Positions 29,045-37,708 of a stretch of DNA of 64,000 nt are shown here, one piece after another; position 1 is the stretch's first letter; every line of letters begins with the position of its first letter. Source of the stretch: Pseudomonadota bacterium (lineage in GTDB: Bacteria > Bdellovibrionota > Bacteriovoracia > Bacteriovoracales > Bacteriovoracaceae); the NCBI GenBank assembly GCA_027487685.1, contig JAIYDC010000091.1, positions 1 through 64,000 of the forward strand, in the 5' to 3' direction. The notes under the pieces were generated by a model. It was not told where the DNA came from. It made no database searches and was given only the letters and a program-made list of their open reading frames with translations. Position numbers and translations under genes: made by a program.

Positions 29045-30058
29045 ATGAAGAATAGTATTCATAGAAACTTAGATCGACTCCTTCACGACCGAGTTCCAGG
29101 CACGAAGATATCAGTCTACATACCTATCCGTGGTGATCTGCCGGCCCATCTCCTCTTTACGAGCTTGAGGGAATCGGGAGTGAAGCTAATCCCGGAATTA
29201 TTGTTCGCCAAAAGTTTTCGAAAATGGCTCCAAGGAGTTTATGACACCCACCGGGGCGGTAAAAGTACTCGAACGTTAGCATGTTTTTATTCTGATGGTG
29301 TTAGAGAAGTCATCGCTCTTGACAAAGAAATCCCTCCCCGTGTGGTCGTTGCTCAGTCCTGGCACGTAAAGCCTCTCATGTACGTCGCAGACTTAAAGCC
29401 CTGGGGCCATATAATAGACTTCAACGAGAGTGGTGTTTCCATTTTACGTACCGATGGTGAATCAGTCGATGATCTGGGAACAATCGTTCCCATGGTTAAT
29501 TCCACACTCCCTTCCAAATTCTGGCACGATGAGCTTGATCGAGAGTCGTTGAGGAAACTCGCTTGCCTTGTTGCAAGCCGAGTTTCGGAAGGATCGGTGG
29601 TTCAGATTCTTGGTGCGCCGGATGGGTTTATGCAAAGTCCTAAGTTCTGGCAGGCCTACTGGACTAACGTCAGTGTTGATACTAAATCCACCGGGAGCAT
29701 AGACCGGCAGACATGCCTACGTAACTTCGGCCTCCTTCTCTCTAATCAGATGTTACTTGAGGAGCCTCTCGATATGCTTAAGATTTTTAAGGATTCTACG
29801 CCGATCTCAGACCCTGAGAAAATTACGAGACTTATTCTTGAGAGGAAGATATTCCGGATCTATATTTCTCTTGAGGCAATTCGATGGGGGGTTCTTAATG
29901 AGAACTCAGGAGATATTAGCATGAGTAAGTTTCAAAAAAATCACCACGACGAGGATATTCTCGACGACATAGCGGAACTCGCGTTACGGTACGGATTAGA
30001 AGTGAGGGTCTTACGTCAGAGCTCATTCCCCGAAAATTGCGAAATTCTCGCTCTCTGA
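29045..30058 (+). CDS. BaeRF-like (bacterial aeRF1-related) protein, copy A
   Basis: VIALDKEIPPRVVVAQSWHVKPLMYVADLKPWG; C-terminal DDIAELALRYGLEVRVLRQSSFP; paralogous to 30429-31448. Confidence 0.7.
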   Translation: MKNSIHRNLDRLLHDRVPGTKISVYIPIRGDLPAHLLFTSLRESGVKLIPELLFAKSFRKWLQGVYDTHRGGKSTRTLACFYSDGVREVIALDKEIPPRVVVAQSWHVKPLMYVADLKPWGHIIDFNESGVSILRTDGESVDDLGTIVPMVNSTLPSKFWHDELDRESLRKLACLVASRVSEGSVVQILGAPDGFMQSPKFWQAYWTNVSVDTKSTGSIDRQTCLRNFGLLLSNQMLLEEPLDMLKIFKDSTPISDPEKITRLILERKIFRIYISLEAIRWGVLNENSGDISMSKFQKNHHDEDILDDIAELALRYGLEVRVLRQSSFPENCEILAL

Positions 30059-30139
30059 TATGTTCTGAATCAAGATCGCTTTCGATGATCGTTCTGTTCG
30101 TATTTATAATCTTTCATCCAATGGGAATCGTTGTTAAAA

Positions 30140-30230
30140 TAAGGAGGGGAGTAGCTCGCTCACAATGAGGCCCGGCGTCGTCAACACGGTAGTCACCTAC
30201 CCGGTTCCAGGGTTAAAGAGCAAGACCATA
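30140..30230 (+). ncRNA. yybP-ykoY (manganese) riboswitch-like RNA, copy 2
   Basis: GGGGAGTAGCTCGCTCACAATGAGGCCCGGCGTCGTCAACACGGTAGTCACCTACCCGGTTCCAGGGTTAAAGAGCAAGACC; a few changes from copy 1, P1 can form with TTGTTA/TAATAA. Confidence 0.82.
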
Positions 30231-30248
30231 ATAACTTCGGAGTTCCGT

Positions 30249-30401
30249 ATGCCGGTTTTATGGGTTCTTCTTGCTTCTTTCTTCTTTCAATCTTGTAGCA
30301 CTCTGCCTGATCCACCGGGACCGTTGATCGAGTCACCGGGATATAACGGATCCCGGCAACTCGATGAACGCACTCTTCGTGAAGGTTTTTTCACAAGATA
30401 G
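30249..30401 (+). CDS. 50-aa micro-lipoprotein, copy 2 (riboswitch-associated)
   Basis: MPVLWVLLASFFFQSCSTLPDPPGPLIESPGYNGSRQLDERTLREGFFTR; same length as copy 1. Confidence 0.72.
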   Translation: MPVLWVLLASFFFQSCSTLPDPPGPLIESPGYNGSRQLDERTLREGFFTR

Positions 30402-30428
30402 TTATCCTCTCACCATTTGTGGTCTGAA

Positions 30429-31448
30429 TTAACAGGCCACAAACATTCGGCCGGGTGGTAAAAATGCCCGTGGAACAACACTCACTGGAATATCGTTTCG
30501 TAGTGCCAGCTCGATCAGATCGTCCAGGACATCATCGTCCTGGCAATCTCTCTGGGCCCTGCGCAACCCTACGGCCCCTGAACTAGAGTCGATTACGCCA
30601 AACTGCATGTCTTCCAGGGACACGCAGAGAGATCTGATCTCTCGATTTAAAATTCGAGGTCCCAGCTCTTCAACCTGGGCGATGCCATGATTTTCATCGT
30701 AGATGATCTCTTTTACCCTCCGGCGGTATCTCTCAGTAATTATCCGTCCGACACGCAGTCGAAGGATGGAAATCGCATTCTGGGGTAGCTGGCCACGGGT
30801 CTGTTCTTCCACTTCTATGACTTCGAGTCCAAGGCCCCGCCAAACCTCTGGCGACGAGAGAAGTGCATCTCCTTGGTTTGAGATCCCGATGAATGCGACT
30901 TCCGGTGTTCGTAGACCCCGGACCTCGTTAGAAAGGAATTTCAGAAAATCTTTCTTCTCGAGTCGTGAAAGTTTGTTCCAGTCCACAGGAATTTTTAATC
31001 GCGAAGGCAAGTAAGTCTCAAGGAGCACTTCATCTCCGGTGCTCACGTTATAAACAGTCGCTCCCAAATCTGAAAAATGCACCAGTAAGGCACCCACAGC
31101 GTACTCTCTTGCGGCCACCAATGGCTTTATATGGAATGAACTTGCGACGACGACCCTTGGGGCAAGCCTTATTGGTAACGGGATGACAGTTGTCACTCCC
31201 CCTCCGATGAAGAGGGCCAGGGTGGCCGATCCTTGTCGCTCCCATCTTCTCCAATCCACTGTACTGACGGTCACGGGCGGGTGTCCTTCATTGGCCAGGA
31301 GACCGTTGGCCACGCGCAGAAGCGCCGCCAGAATTTTCACTGATGGTACTTCGGCCGATATCAGGGGAACGAAGATGGAGACGACGGGGCCATGGCCGTT
31401 TGCTAGAGTGGTAAGATTCCTAATATGTGAGTCATATTGATTTAACAT
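30429..31448 (-). CDS. BaeRF-like (bacterial aeRF1-related) protein, copy B
   Basis: TTVIPLPIRLAPRVVVASSFHIKPLVAAREYAVGALLVHFSDLGATVY; DDVLDDLIELALRNDIPVSVVPRAFLPPG; start overlaps the HPF stop. Confidence 0.75.
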   Translation of the reverse strand: MLNQYDSHIRNLTTLANGHGPVVSIFVPLISAEVPSVKILAALLRVANGLLANEGHPPVTVSTVDWRRWERQGSATLALFIGGGVTTVIPLPIRLAPRVVVASSFHIKPLVAAREYAVGALLVHFSDLGATVYNVSTGDEVLLETYLPSRLKIPVDWNKLSRLEKKDFLKFLSNEVRGLRTPEVAFIGISNQGDALLSSPEVWRGLGLEVIEVEEQTRGQLPQNAISILRLRVGRIITERYRRRVKEIIYDENHGIAQVEELGPRILNREIRSLCVSLEDMQFGVIDSSSGAVGLRRAQRDCQDDDVLDDLIELALRNDIPVSVVPRAFLPPGRMFVAC

Positions 31449-31801
31449 GATTGATCCCTTTGGTTCATCCATTTACTCTGGGTCTTCCTGGGTTTGCGTT
31501 TCATTTTTTCCGTTGACCTCCTAAGAGCGAACTCCGAAGTGCCGGCCAGAAGGGCTATCGAGTGGTAAAGGTTTTCAGCAGCTTCCTTGAACCTAAGAGT
31601 GCCCCTGGCCCCAGTGCCAATCATGAGGGTTGTCGTGTAGTGATCTGGCCCGGCCTGGGTTGGAGAATTCTCTCTCTCGACTGTGACAGTCACTGGACCT
31701 TTCCGCCAGTAAGGAATTTTATCTAGAATGGGTGCGAGTCTTTCCTGGATAGCATTTCGAATAAGGGCAGACGAGGATAGATTCTTGAATACGATCTTCA
31801 T
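31442..31801 (-). CDS. Short HPF/RaiA (S30AE) ribosome hibernation factor
   Basis: GPVTVTVERENSPTQAGPDHYTTTLMI...LRFKEAAENLYHSIALLAGTSEFALRRSTEKMKRK; basic tail. Confidence 0.72.
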   Translation of the reverse strand: MKIVFKNLSSSALIRNAIQERLAPILDKIPYWRKGPVTVTVERENSPTQAGPDHYTTTLMIGTGARGTLRFKEAAENLYHSIALLAGTSEFALRRSTEKMKRKPRKTQSKWMNQRDQSC

Positions 31802-31895
31802 ACCGAACTCCTTGTTGGTTGAGTTTATGGTACGACATCTTTAGTAATCGATTAAATATATAAAAATTAGGTTTGAATTTGGATTAATCGATGGA

Positions 31896-32687
31896 TTATG
31901 GGGAGGGGATGGTGAGGAATGTCCTACTCACTTCTCCATCTATGAATAGCAGAAGTGTCCCGGGATCATGGATGGTCCAGGATTCATTCTCCGTCAGCGG
32001 ATTAGTGGCGATAACAGCGACTCGATCATGGCCAGTGGTGACTTCGCTGAAGTCGACCGTCACATCCTGATCCTTGAGATGTGCCACTGTAAACGGAGCA
32101 CGGCGGATAATACTCGCGAGTTTTGTTGAGCAATGAGCGAGGAGAAACTCACCATGAGAGAGTAGATAGTTAAAGGTTCCAAACCCAGCGAGGTTGAGAG
32201 TCAGGGCATGGAGTTTATTGGCCAGGGCCTCAAGCCCCGGGTAGCGGTCACCGAATGTGCGCTCAAGTTCCTGCAGGATAAAGCAGAAGGCCTGCTCAGA
32301 ATCCGTGTCTCCGACAGGGCGGAAACGTCCATCGAGAACAGGAGAGAAGTTTTTAAGGTCTCCATTATGAGCAAAGGACCAGTAATGGCCCCAGAGTTCG
32401 CGTACAAAGGGGTGGGTGTTCTCGAGCCTTACATCCCCTTGGGTCGCTTTCCGGATGTGTGCAATGACGTTTTTTGACTTTATCGGGTATGACTTCACAA
32501 AGTCTGCTACCGGAGAATGTGCCGAGGCATTGGGATCTAGAAACTGTCGGACTCCTTTGCCTTCGAAGAAACAAATTCCCCAGCCGTCGGTGTGGTGATC
32601 CGTGAGTCCACCCCTGGCGCGGAAGCCGGTGAAGGAGAAGCAGATGTCGGTGGGGACGTTGCAGTTCATGCCGAGGAGCTGACACAT
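31896..32687 (-). CDS. Class II glutamine amidotransferase (YafJ-like)
   Basis: MCQLLGMNCNVPTDICFSF N-terminal Cys; HTDGWGICFFEG; AHIRKATQG; FAHNGDL. Confidence 0.88.
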   Translation of the reverse strand: MCQLLGMNCNVPTDICFSFTGFRARGGLTDHHTDGWGICFFEGKGVRQFLDPNASAHSPVADFVKSYPIKSKNVIAHIRKATQGDVRLENTHPFVRELWGHYWSFAHNGDLKNFSPVLDGRFRPVGDTDSEQAFCFILQELERTFGDRYPGLEALANKLHALTLNLAGFGTFNYLLSHGEFLLAHCSTKLASIIRRAPFTVAHLKDQDVTVDFSEVTTGHDRVAVIATNPLTENESWTIHDPGTLLLFIDGEVSRTFLTIPSP

Positions 32688-32706
32688 GGGTTAATATTAG
32701 CATAAA

Positions 32707-33390
32707 ATGCCACCCATGAATGAACAAATGATGAACCGGGAAGTTTTTTGCGACGACGCGCTCGCTTGGCTTGAGAGCTTTCAGGAGAGGGGAGGGACAT
32801 CTTTTTTAGGCTCGCTTCCTGATTTTTCAGAGTTTCAGACTTTGACCCTCGGGGAATGGAAAGATTGGTTCGAGACCACCGCAGCACTCATCCTCACGAA
32901 GACCTCTCCGGAAGGAGTGACAATTTTTTTCCAGTCCGATATCAAGCATGAAGGCCTCTGGATTGATAAGGCCTTCCTGATTCAAAAGGCAGCAGAACGC
33001 CTCGGTCACGGACTCTTGTTCCACAAAATCTTCTGCCGGGCCACACCTGGAACTGTGATGTTCGGAAGGCCCGCGTACTCACACATGCTGGCCTTCTCCC
33101 GGACCGTGGTGCCTGACCTTGCCCGTTCAACCGCCGACGTTCTCCCTGATCTAGGTGATAAGACCTGGGTGCGCGGCATGGGTCTTGAGGCCTCGCTGTT
33201 TGCGGCAAACTTCATCCTTAAGCACACCACCACCCGCACTCTCGTCAATCCCTTCTGCGGCGAAGGGAGTGTCCTGGCGGCCGCTAACTACGTTGGGCTC
33301 AGTGCGGTCGGGATCGAACGGAGTCCAAAGCGTGCGGAGAAGGCACGGATTCTGCGGGTTGCTCAGGATGGAAAGTCCTGGGACCGGTAA
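32707..33390 (+). CDS. Amino-methyltransferase-fold protein, DNA/RNA MTase-like
   Basis: NPFCGEGSVLAAANYVGLSAVGIERSPKRAEKAR motif I-like; AYSHMLAFSR; motif IV position SLPDF. Confidence 0.65.
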   Translation: MPPMNEQMMNREVFCDDALAWLESFQERGGTSFLGSLPDFSEFQTLTLGEWKDWFETTAALILTKTSPEGVTIFFQSDIKHEGLWIDKAFLIQKAAERLGHGLLFHKIFCRATPGTVMFGRPAYSHMLAFSRTVVPDLARSTADVLPDLGDKTWVRGMGLEASLFAANFILKHTTTRTLVNPFCGEGSVLAAANYVGLSAVGIERSPKRAEKARILRVAQDGKSWDR

Positions 33391-34063
33391 CCTGTGTGTC
33401 GTTCAACATTTCCTCGAACCCGTCGTAGTAATCATCTTGGTAGATTTCTTTCACCACTTCGTACCGGTCGAAGGATCTGATGTTTTCTCGGAAAATGAAA
33501 TAGTAGAGAAGTCCCGCTGGCACACCGAACGCAAAGCCGAGGCCATGGGCGAGATAGCTCACTTGGGATTCGAAGACTTGGGGGAAGAGAAAAATGAGCG
33601 AAACAGCACCCGCGTGAAGAAAGCGGACGATGATCTTTTGCCGGCGCTCGATCAGAAGATAGTTCGTGAGCCAGAAGGACGCCATAAAGTAGATGACGCC
33701 AGAGACCCCAACGAGATGGACTTCGGGAGGGTACCACCAAAGGGCCACAAGGTTAATCGCTGCACCAGCAAAAAGACTTAGCACGGGAAAGACCCAGAGA
33801 CCAAAATAAGTTGTAAGAAGGCCTGAGAGACCAGCGAAGAAAAATGCATTGTGAAAAAAGTGCACCAGGTCCGCATGGAGGAGAGTCGTGGTAAAGAGAC
33901 GCCAGTATTCTCTTCGCTCGAAGACCAGGTGCCCACTGGCCGAGAGGAACTCCCGGTCAGCGCCGAAGAACAGCGCTAGCGCAGAGAGTCCCATGAGGCC
34001 CGTCATAAAGCTCCAGGTGGTGGGTCTTTTTGAGAGAAAGGTTCGGGTAAGTCGTGCTTCCAT
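33299..34063 (-). CDS. Rhomboid-family intramembrane serine protease
   Basis: YWRLFTTTLLHADLVHFFHN, GVSGVIYF (GxSG), YLAHGLGFAFG. Confidence 0.85.
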   Translation of the reverse strand: MEARLTRTFLSKRPTTWSFMTGLMGLSALALFFGADREFLSASGHLVFERREYWRLFTTTLLHADLVHFFHNAFFFAGLSGLLTTYFGLWVFPVLSLFAGAAINLVALWWYPPEVHLVGVSGVIYFMASFWLTNYLLIERRQKIIVRFLHAGAVSLIFLFPQVFESQVSYLAHGLGFAFGVPAGLLYYFIFRENIRSFDRYEVVKEIYQDDYYDGFEEMLNDTQVTGPRTFHPEQPAESVPSPHALDSVRSRPH

Positions 34064-34231
34064 CGGTTTCCTTTCATCAAAAGATAAGACCGAGGCAAGA
34101 GATGTCAAGGTCCCATGACAGTCACGAGCCGTCGGCAAATCCCCCGGAGTAGAACACGCAGGTCTGGTGAATCACTTAGAGTATGAATTTTCCCCCGTCA
34201 AAAAATTACTGAGTTTTGAAATGACGAAGGC

Positions 34232-35161
34232 TTATCGAGCTGTCCTCCCTCCCTCGCCATCAGACACTGGGCCCTCGCCGTCATCGGATTCATTAGAGCC
34301 CGTCTCGGATGAACCTCCTGCCGTTGATCCGTCTCCGCCAGTTGTATCCTCATCTTCCGGTGCTGGTTGATCTTGTCCTGGCCCTACCTCTGCGACTGGA
34401 CCGGGAATCTCACCCTCAGCGTGGGTTGTTCCTGGCCCCCCCGTGACTTCTTCGAAGACGCCGCAAGCGATGGGAAAAGTCTGAAAAGTTTTGAAGTTGC
34501 CTTTGGAGGCCACTGTCTCTGGGAATACCACGGTCTCAACAACTCCCTGAATCAGCACTGTTCTTCCGGCCAGGTTCAGGCCGGTGTTCGGATCGAGTTT
34601 AGTCACGTCGTCGTCGGGATCCTGATCTGGTTCTTGCAAATCCGCCAGGAAGCGTCGGAAGTTGGTAATCCGCTCGTAGTGGTAGTAGCCGGAGAGGTCA
34701 CCCAGAGGGAAGAAGCGCCGTCCGGCCTTTTGAGAAGTGATATCTGAGTCGAGGGGAATAAGAATTTTGCCCAAGACGGCCTCGGCTTCGACGATATCGA
34801 TGAGGCCATCTCCATTGGTGTCATCGTTAGTCGTCGGACACCTTCCGCCGGTGTAGACGTGCTGCGGGTGCCAGGCCTCTACTCCTCCGGCGAAGAGCCG
34901 GACATAGGCGATGATCCGGTCATCTTGGCGGTAGAAATTAGCAGAACCCGGGATCGTTCCATTAACCTGTTGATTGAGTGTTGTGAACATCGCGCGAAAT
35001 TGCCCCTGGATGTTTGATCCATCGGTCGGTGCTTGCCTCTCGATCTGCTCCGCCGGTCTTGCTTGTGAGGGCCCTCCCTTTGAGGAATCTCCACCGCTGC
35101 AACTAACAACGGCGGTCAGGATAGTTAGTGGTAGCGCCCTGCTTTTCATTTTATTTTTCAT
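34232..35161 (-). CDS. Lipoprotein, hypothetical
   Basis: MKNKMKSRALPLTILTAVVSCSGG lipobox; low-complexity acidic C-terminus. Confidence 0.65.
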   Translation of the reverse strand: MKNKMKSRALPLTILTAVVSCSGGDSSKGGPSQARPAEQIERQAPTDGSNIQGQFRAMFTTLNQQVNGTIPGSANFYRQDDRIIAYVRLFAGGVEAWHPQHVYTGGRCPTTNDDTNGDGLIDIVEAEAVLGKILIPLDSDITSQKAGRRFFPLGDLSGYYHYERITNFRRFLADLQEPDQDPDDDVTKLDPNTGLNLAGRTVLIQGVVETVVFPETVASKGNFKTFQTFPIACGVFEEVTGGPGTTHAEGEIPGPVAEVGPGQDQPAPEDEDTTGGDGSTAGGSSETGSNESDDGEGPVSDGEGGRTAR

Positions 35162-35173
35162 TTTGTTTCTCCT

Positions 35174-36016
35174 TCAAATTTGCTCGTCGAAGGCTTCTAG
35201 GTAGGCCTGCCGAACTTCAGTCATATTCCAGTTCGTCTTTTCATAACCCCAGGCCTCGTTCATCTGGAGGTCTGCTGGCTGGTAGGTGTACATATTGGTC
35301 CGCTGGAAGTAGCACTCCCCAGTGTAGGGATTATCCGCATATTCGGAGAATTTTGTGATCACTGGGCAAGAAGCATCATTTCTAAGAAATATATTCGCCC
35401 AATCCTGGAACTTTTTAGGATCTCGGGTGTACTTCACATCGAGAACCCTCTCTACGACTTTCCCATTATCCATCACGTGGACATAGGGGGCGATGTGAAA
35501 CCACCACTCAAAGTTGTAACGGCGGATGTAGTTTCGAGTGAAATAGATCAAGAGTTTATTCGAACGAAGGCTGTGCTTGCGCCACCATTCATAGGTCCAG
35601 ATCATGGCGCGATTAAAACACTGGGACTCTTTTGGGTTATAGCGGGCCTCTTTTAAATAGCGCTCGGCGAGGTCGATGCTCTCCACCGTAGTGGGGAGGT
35701 AGCTCATGGGTGCCTGAGAGAGAGTCTGTGAGGTAGGATTTTTAAGAGGCGCTGCCGTGGGTACTATCCTCGTGATGAGGCGATGATCATCCATGCGGAT
35801 CCGGTACCAGTCGTTCCGGCGGTGGGAATTCATGAATTGCGGATTGAGAATGGGATGTGTGCCGCGGAGCTTGGCCACTTGTCCGCTGGCCAGGAACACC
35901 AGGACTTCTTCCTGGTCCGAGTGACCGTAGTCGATATCGTGGATTTGAGTCGTGATCTCCGGGCCCGCCAGAGCAGGGGTGCTCAGAATCAGGATCAGAA
36001 GTCCGAAAGCGCGCAT
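35174..36016 (-). CDS. Secreted hypothetical protein
   Basis: Signal peptide MRAFGLLILILSTPALAG; 280 aa. Confidence 0.65.
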   Translation of the reverse strand: MRAFGLLILILSTPALAGPEITTQIHDIDYGHSDQEEVLVFLASGQVAKLRGTHPILNPQFMNSHRRNDWYRIRMDDHRLITRIVPTAAPLKNPTSQTLSQAPMSYLPTTVESIDLAERYLKEARYNPKESQCFNRAMIWTYEWWRKHSLRSNKLLIYFTRNYIRRYNFEWWFHIAPYVHVMDNGKVVERVLDVKYTRDPKKFQDWANIFLRNDASCPVITKFSEYADNPYTGECYFQRTNMYTYQPADLQMNEAWGYEKTNWNMTEVRQAYLEAFDEQI

Positions 36017-36245
36017 AGAACCCTCCGTTGTTTTTCTACGTGACGAACCGTCGGTTGTATCATGGTGAAGATCACCTTTTCTTGTCTACTAAAGCTCTCT
36101 CTTAAGGATGTGAGCGGGATTGCGTAAGGCCAGGGACTGCGCGGCTTAGCGCAGAGGGGAATTCATCAGGTTCCTCACCTCCACGACTGGACATCGGCTG
36201 CTTGAGTTTCTAAGATTGATGCTTAACACCTATAAAGAGAGAGCC

Positions 36246-37592
36246 ATGTCTAAAGATCTTGTTCGCGGTTTGTCACTTGTCGATGCGGCCTCCATTGTCG
36301 TAGGCAGCATCATCGGCACCGGCGTTTTCCTTAAGACCTCAACCATGTCGATTCTGGTAGGAAGCCCGGGAACTGTGCTCCTGATCTGGGTCGTTGCAGG
36401 TCTTCTTTCCCTCGCCGGGGCGCTGGCCTACTCTGAGCTAGGAAGTCTCATGCCCGACGCCGGCGGTGAGTACGTTTATCTCAAACGAGGATACGGAGAC
36501 CTTTGGGCATTCCTCTACGGGTGGATGCGTTTTTGGATCGGTTCTCCCGGATCGATTGCTGCTTACGCCGTGGGGGCCATGACCTTCCTCGGCGCCGCGG
36601 TCGACCTGACACCTTTCGGCGGCAAAGCGGGAGGCGCGGTCATTGTGATCGTCATCTTTTCTTCGATCAACTGCCTGAGCATCGCTGTTGGGGGGCGATT
36701 GAATTCGATTCTCACTGGGCTTAAGCTCCTCATGATCCTGGGCCTCTCTGCCGGGGTTTTTCTCTTTGGTAAAACCGGGAGTGTCACTCATTTTACCGAA
36801 ACAGCACCGGGGCTGGACGGTTTCGCTGGCTGGGCGGCCTTCGGTTCGGCAACTCTCGCCGCACTCTGGGCCTATGATGGGTGGAACAACCTTCCCATGG
36901 TGGCCGGGGAAATTAAGAATCCTCAGAGCAATATCCCTCTGGCCCTAGGGCTTGGAATGCTCGCCATCCTAGGCATCTATGGATTGGCGAATGTGGCCTA
37001 TTTCTATGCTCTTCCTTTTTCAGAAATCCTTTCCTCAAACTCCAATATCAATCCGGACGCTCTTCCAGTCGCCACGAAGGCGGCGATGACGTTCCTGGGC
37101 GATGCTGGTGTCACCGTCCTATCTGCCGCCTTTGTCTTTTCTGCCCTTGGTGCGATGAACGGCTCGATCATGACCGGGGCCCGGGTTCCCTATGCTATGG
37201 CACGGGATGGCCTGTTTTTTAAAAAACTCGCCAATGTTAGCGACGCTACTCTAGTCCCGGTTTCATCGGTGGTCGTTCAGGGGGCGGTGGCGATGCTACT
37301 CGCCCTTTCTGGAACCTTCGACCAGCTCACCAATTACGTGGTTTTTTCCTCATGGATCTTCTACGCCATGGTTACAGGAGTCGTGTTCGTTCTGCGGAAG
37401 CGCTTACCCGATACGCCGCGGCCCTACAAGGCCCTGGGTTACCCGGTGATACCTGCGGTGTTTATTATCCTGGCCGTGCTCCTCCTGATTAATACCCTGC
37501 TTGAGAGCCCTCAGGAGTCAACGATAGGGCTTCTCTTCATCTTGGCAGGGGTACCAGTCTACTTCGTCTTTAAGAAGTTCAACCGGCGCTGA
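36246..37592 (+). CDS. APC-family amino acid permease
   Basis: VVGSIIGTGVFLKTS, GGEYVYLKRGYGDLWAFLYGW, about 12 TM segments. Confidence 0.9.
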   Translation: MSKDLVRGLSLVDAASIVVGSIIGTGVFLKTSTMSILVGSPGTVLLIWVVAGLLSLAGALAYSELGSLMPDAGGEYVYLKRGYGDLWAFLYGWMRFWIGSPGSIAAYAVGAMTFLGAAVDLTPFGGKAGGAVIVIVIFSSINCLSIAVGGRLNSILTGLKLLMILGLSAGVFLFGKTGSVTHFTETAPGLDGFAGWAAFGSATLAALWAYDGWNNLPMVAGEIKNPQSNIPLALGLGMLAILGIYGLANVAYFYALPFSEILSSNSNINPDALPVATKAAMTFLGDAGVTVLSAAFVFSALGAMNGSIMTGARVPYAMARDGLFFKKLANVSDATLVPVSSVVVQGAVAMLLALSGTFDQLTNYVVFSSWIFYAMVTGVVFVLRKRLPDTPRPYKALGYPVIPAVFIILAVLLLINTLLESPQESTIGLLFILAGVPVYFVFKKFNRR

Positions 37593-37708
37593 CCGCTGGC
37601 GGGTGGATTGAATTTTGCAGGTCATAAAATAAGGTGCGCTCTGCGTGACGCGGTAAGATTTTTGGTTCATACTTTAGTAAACAGATCTTCGATCCTCGGG
37701 AGGTTTTT

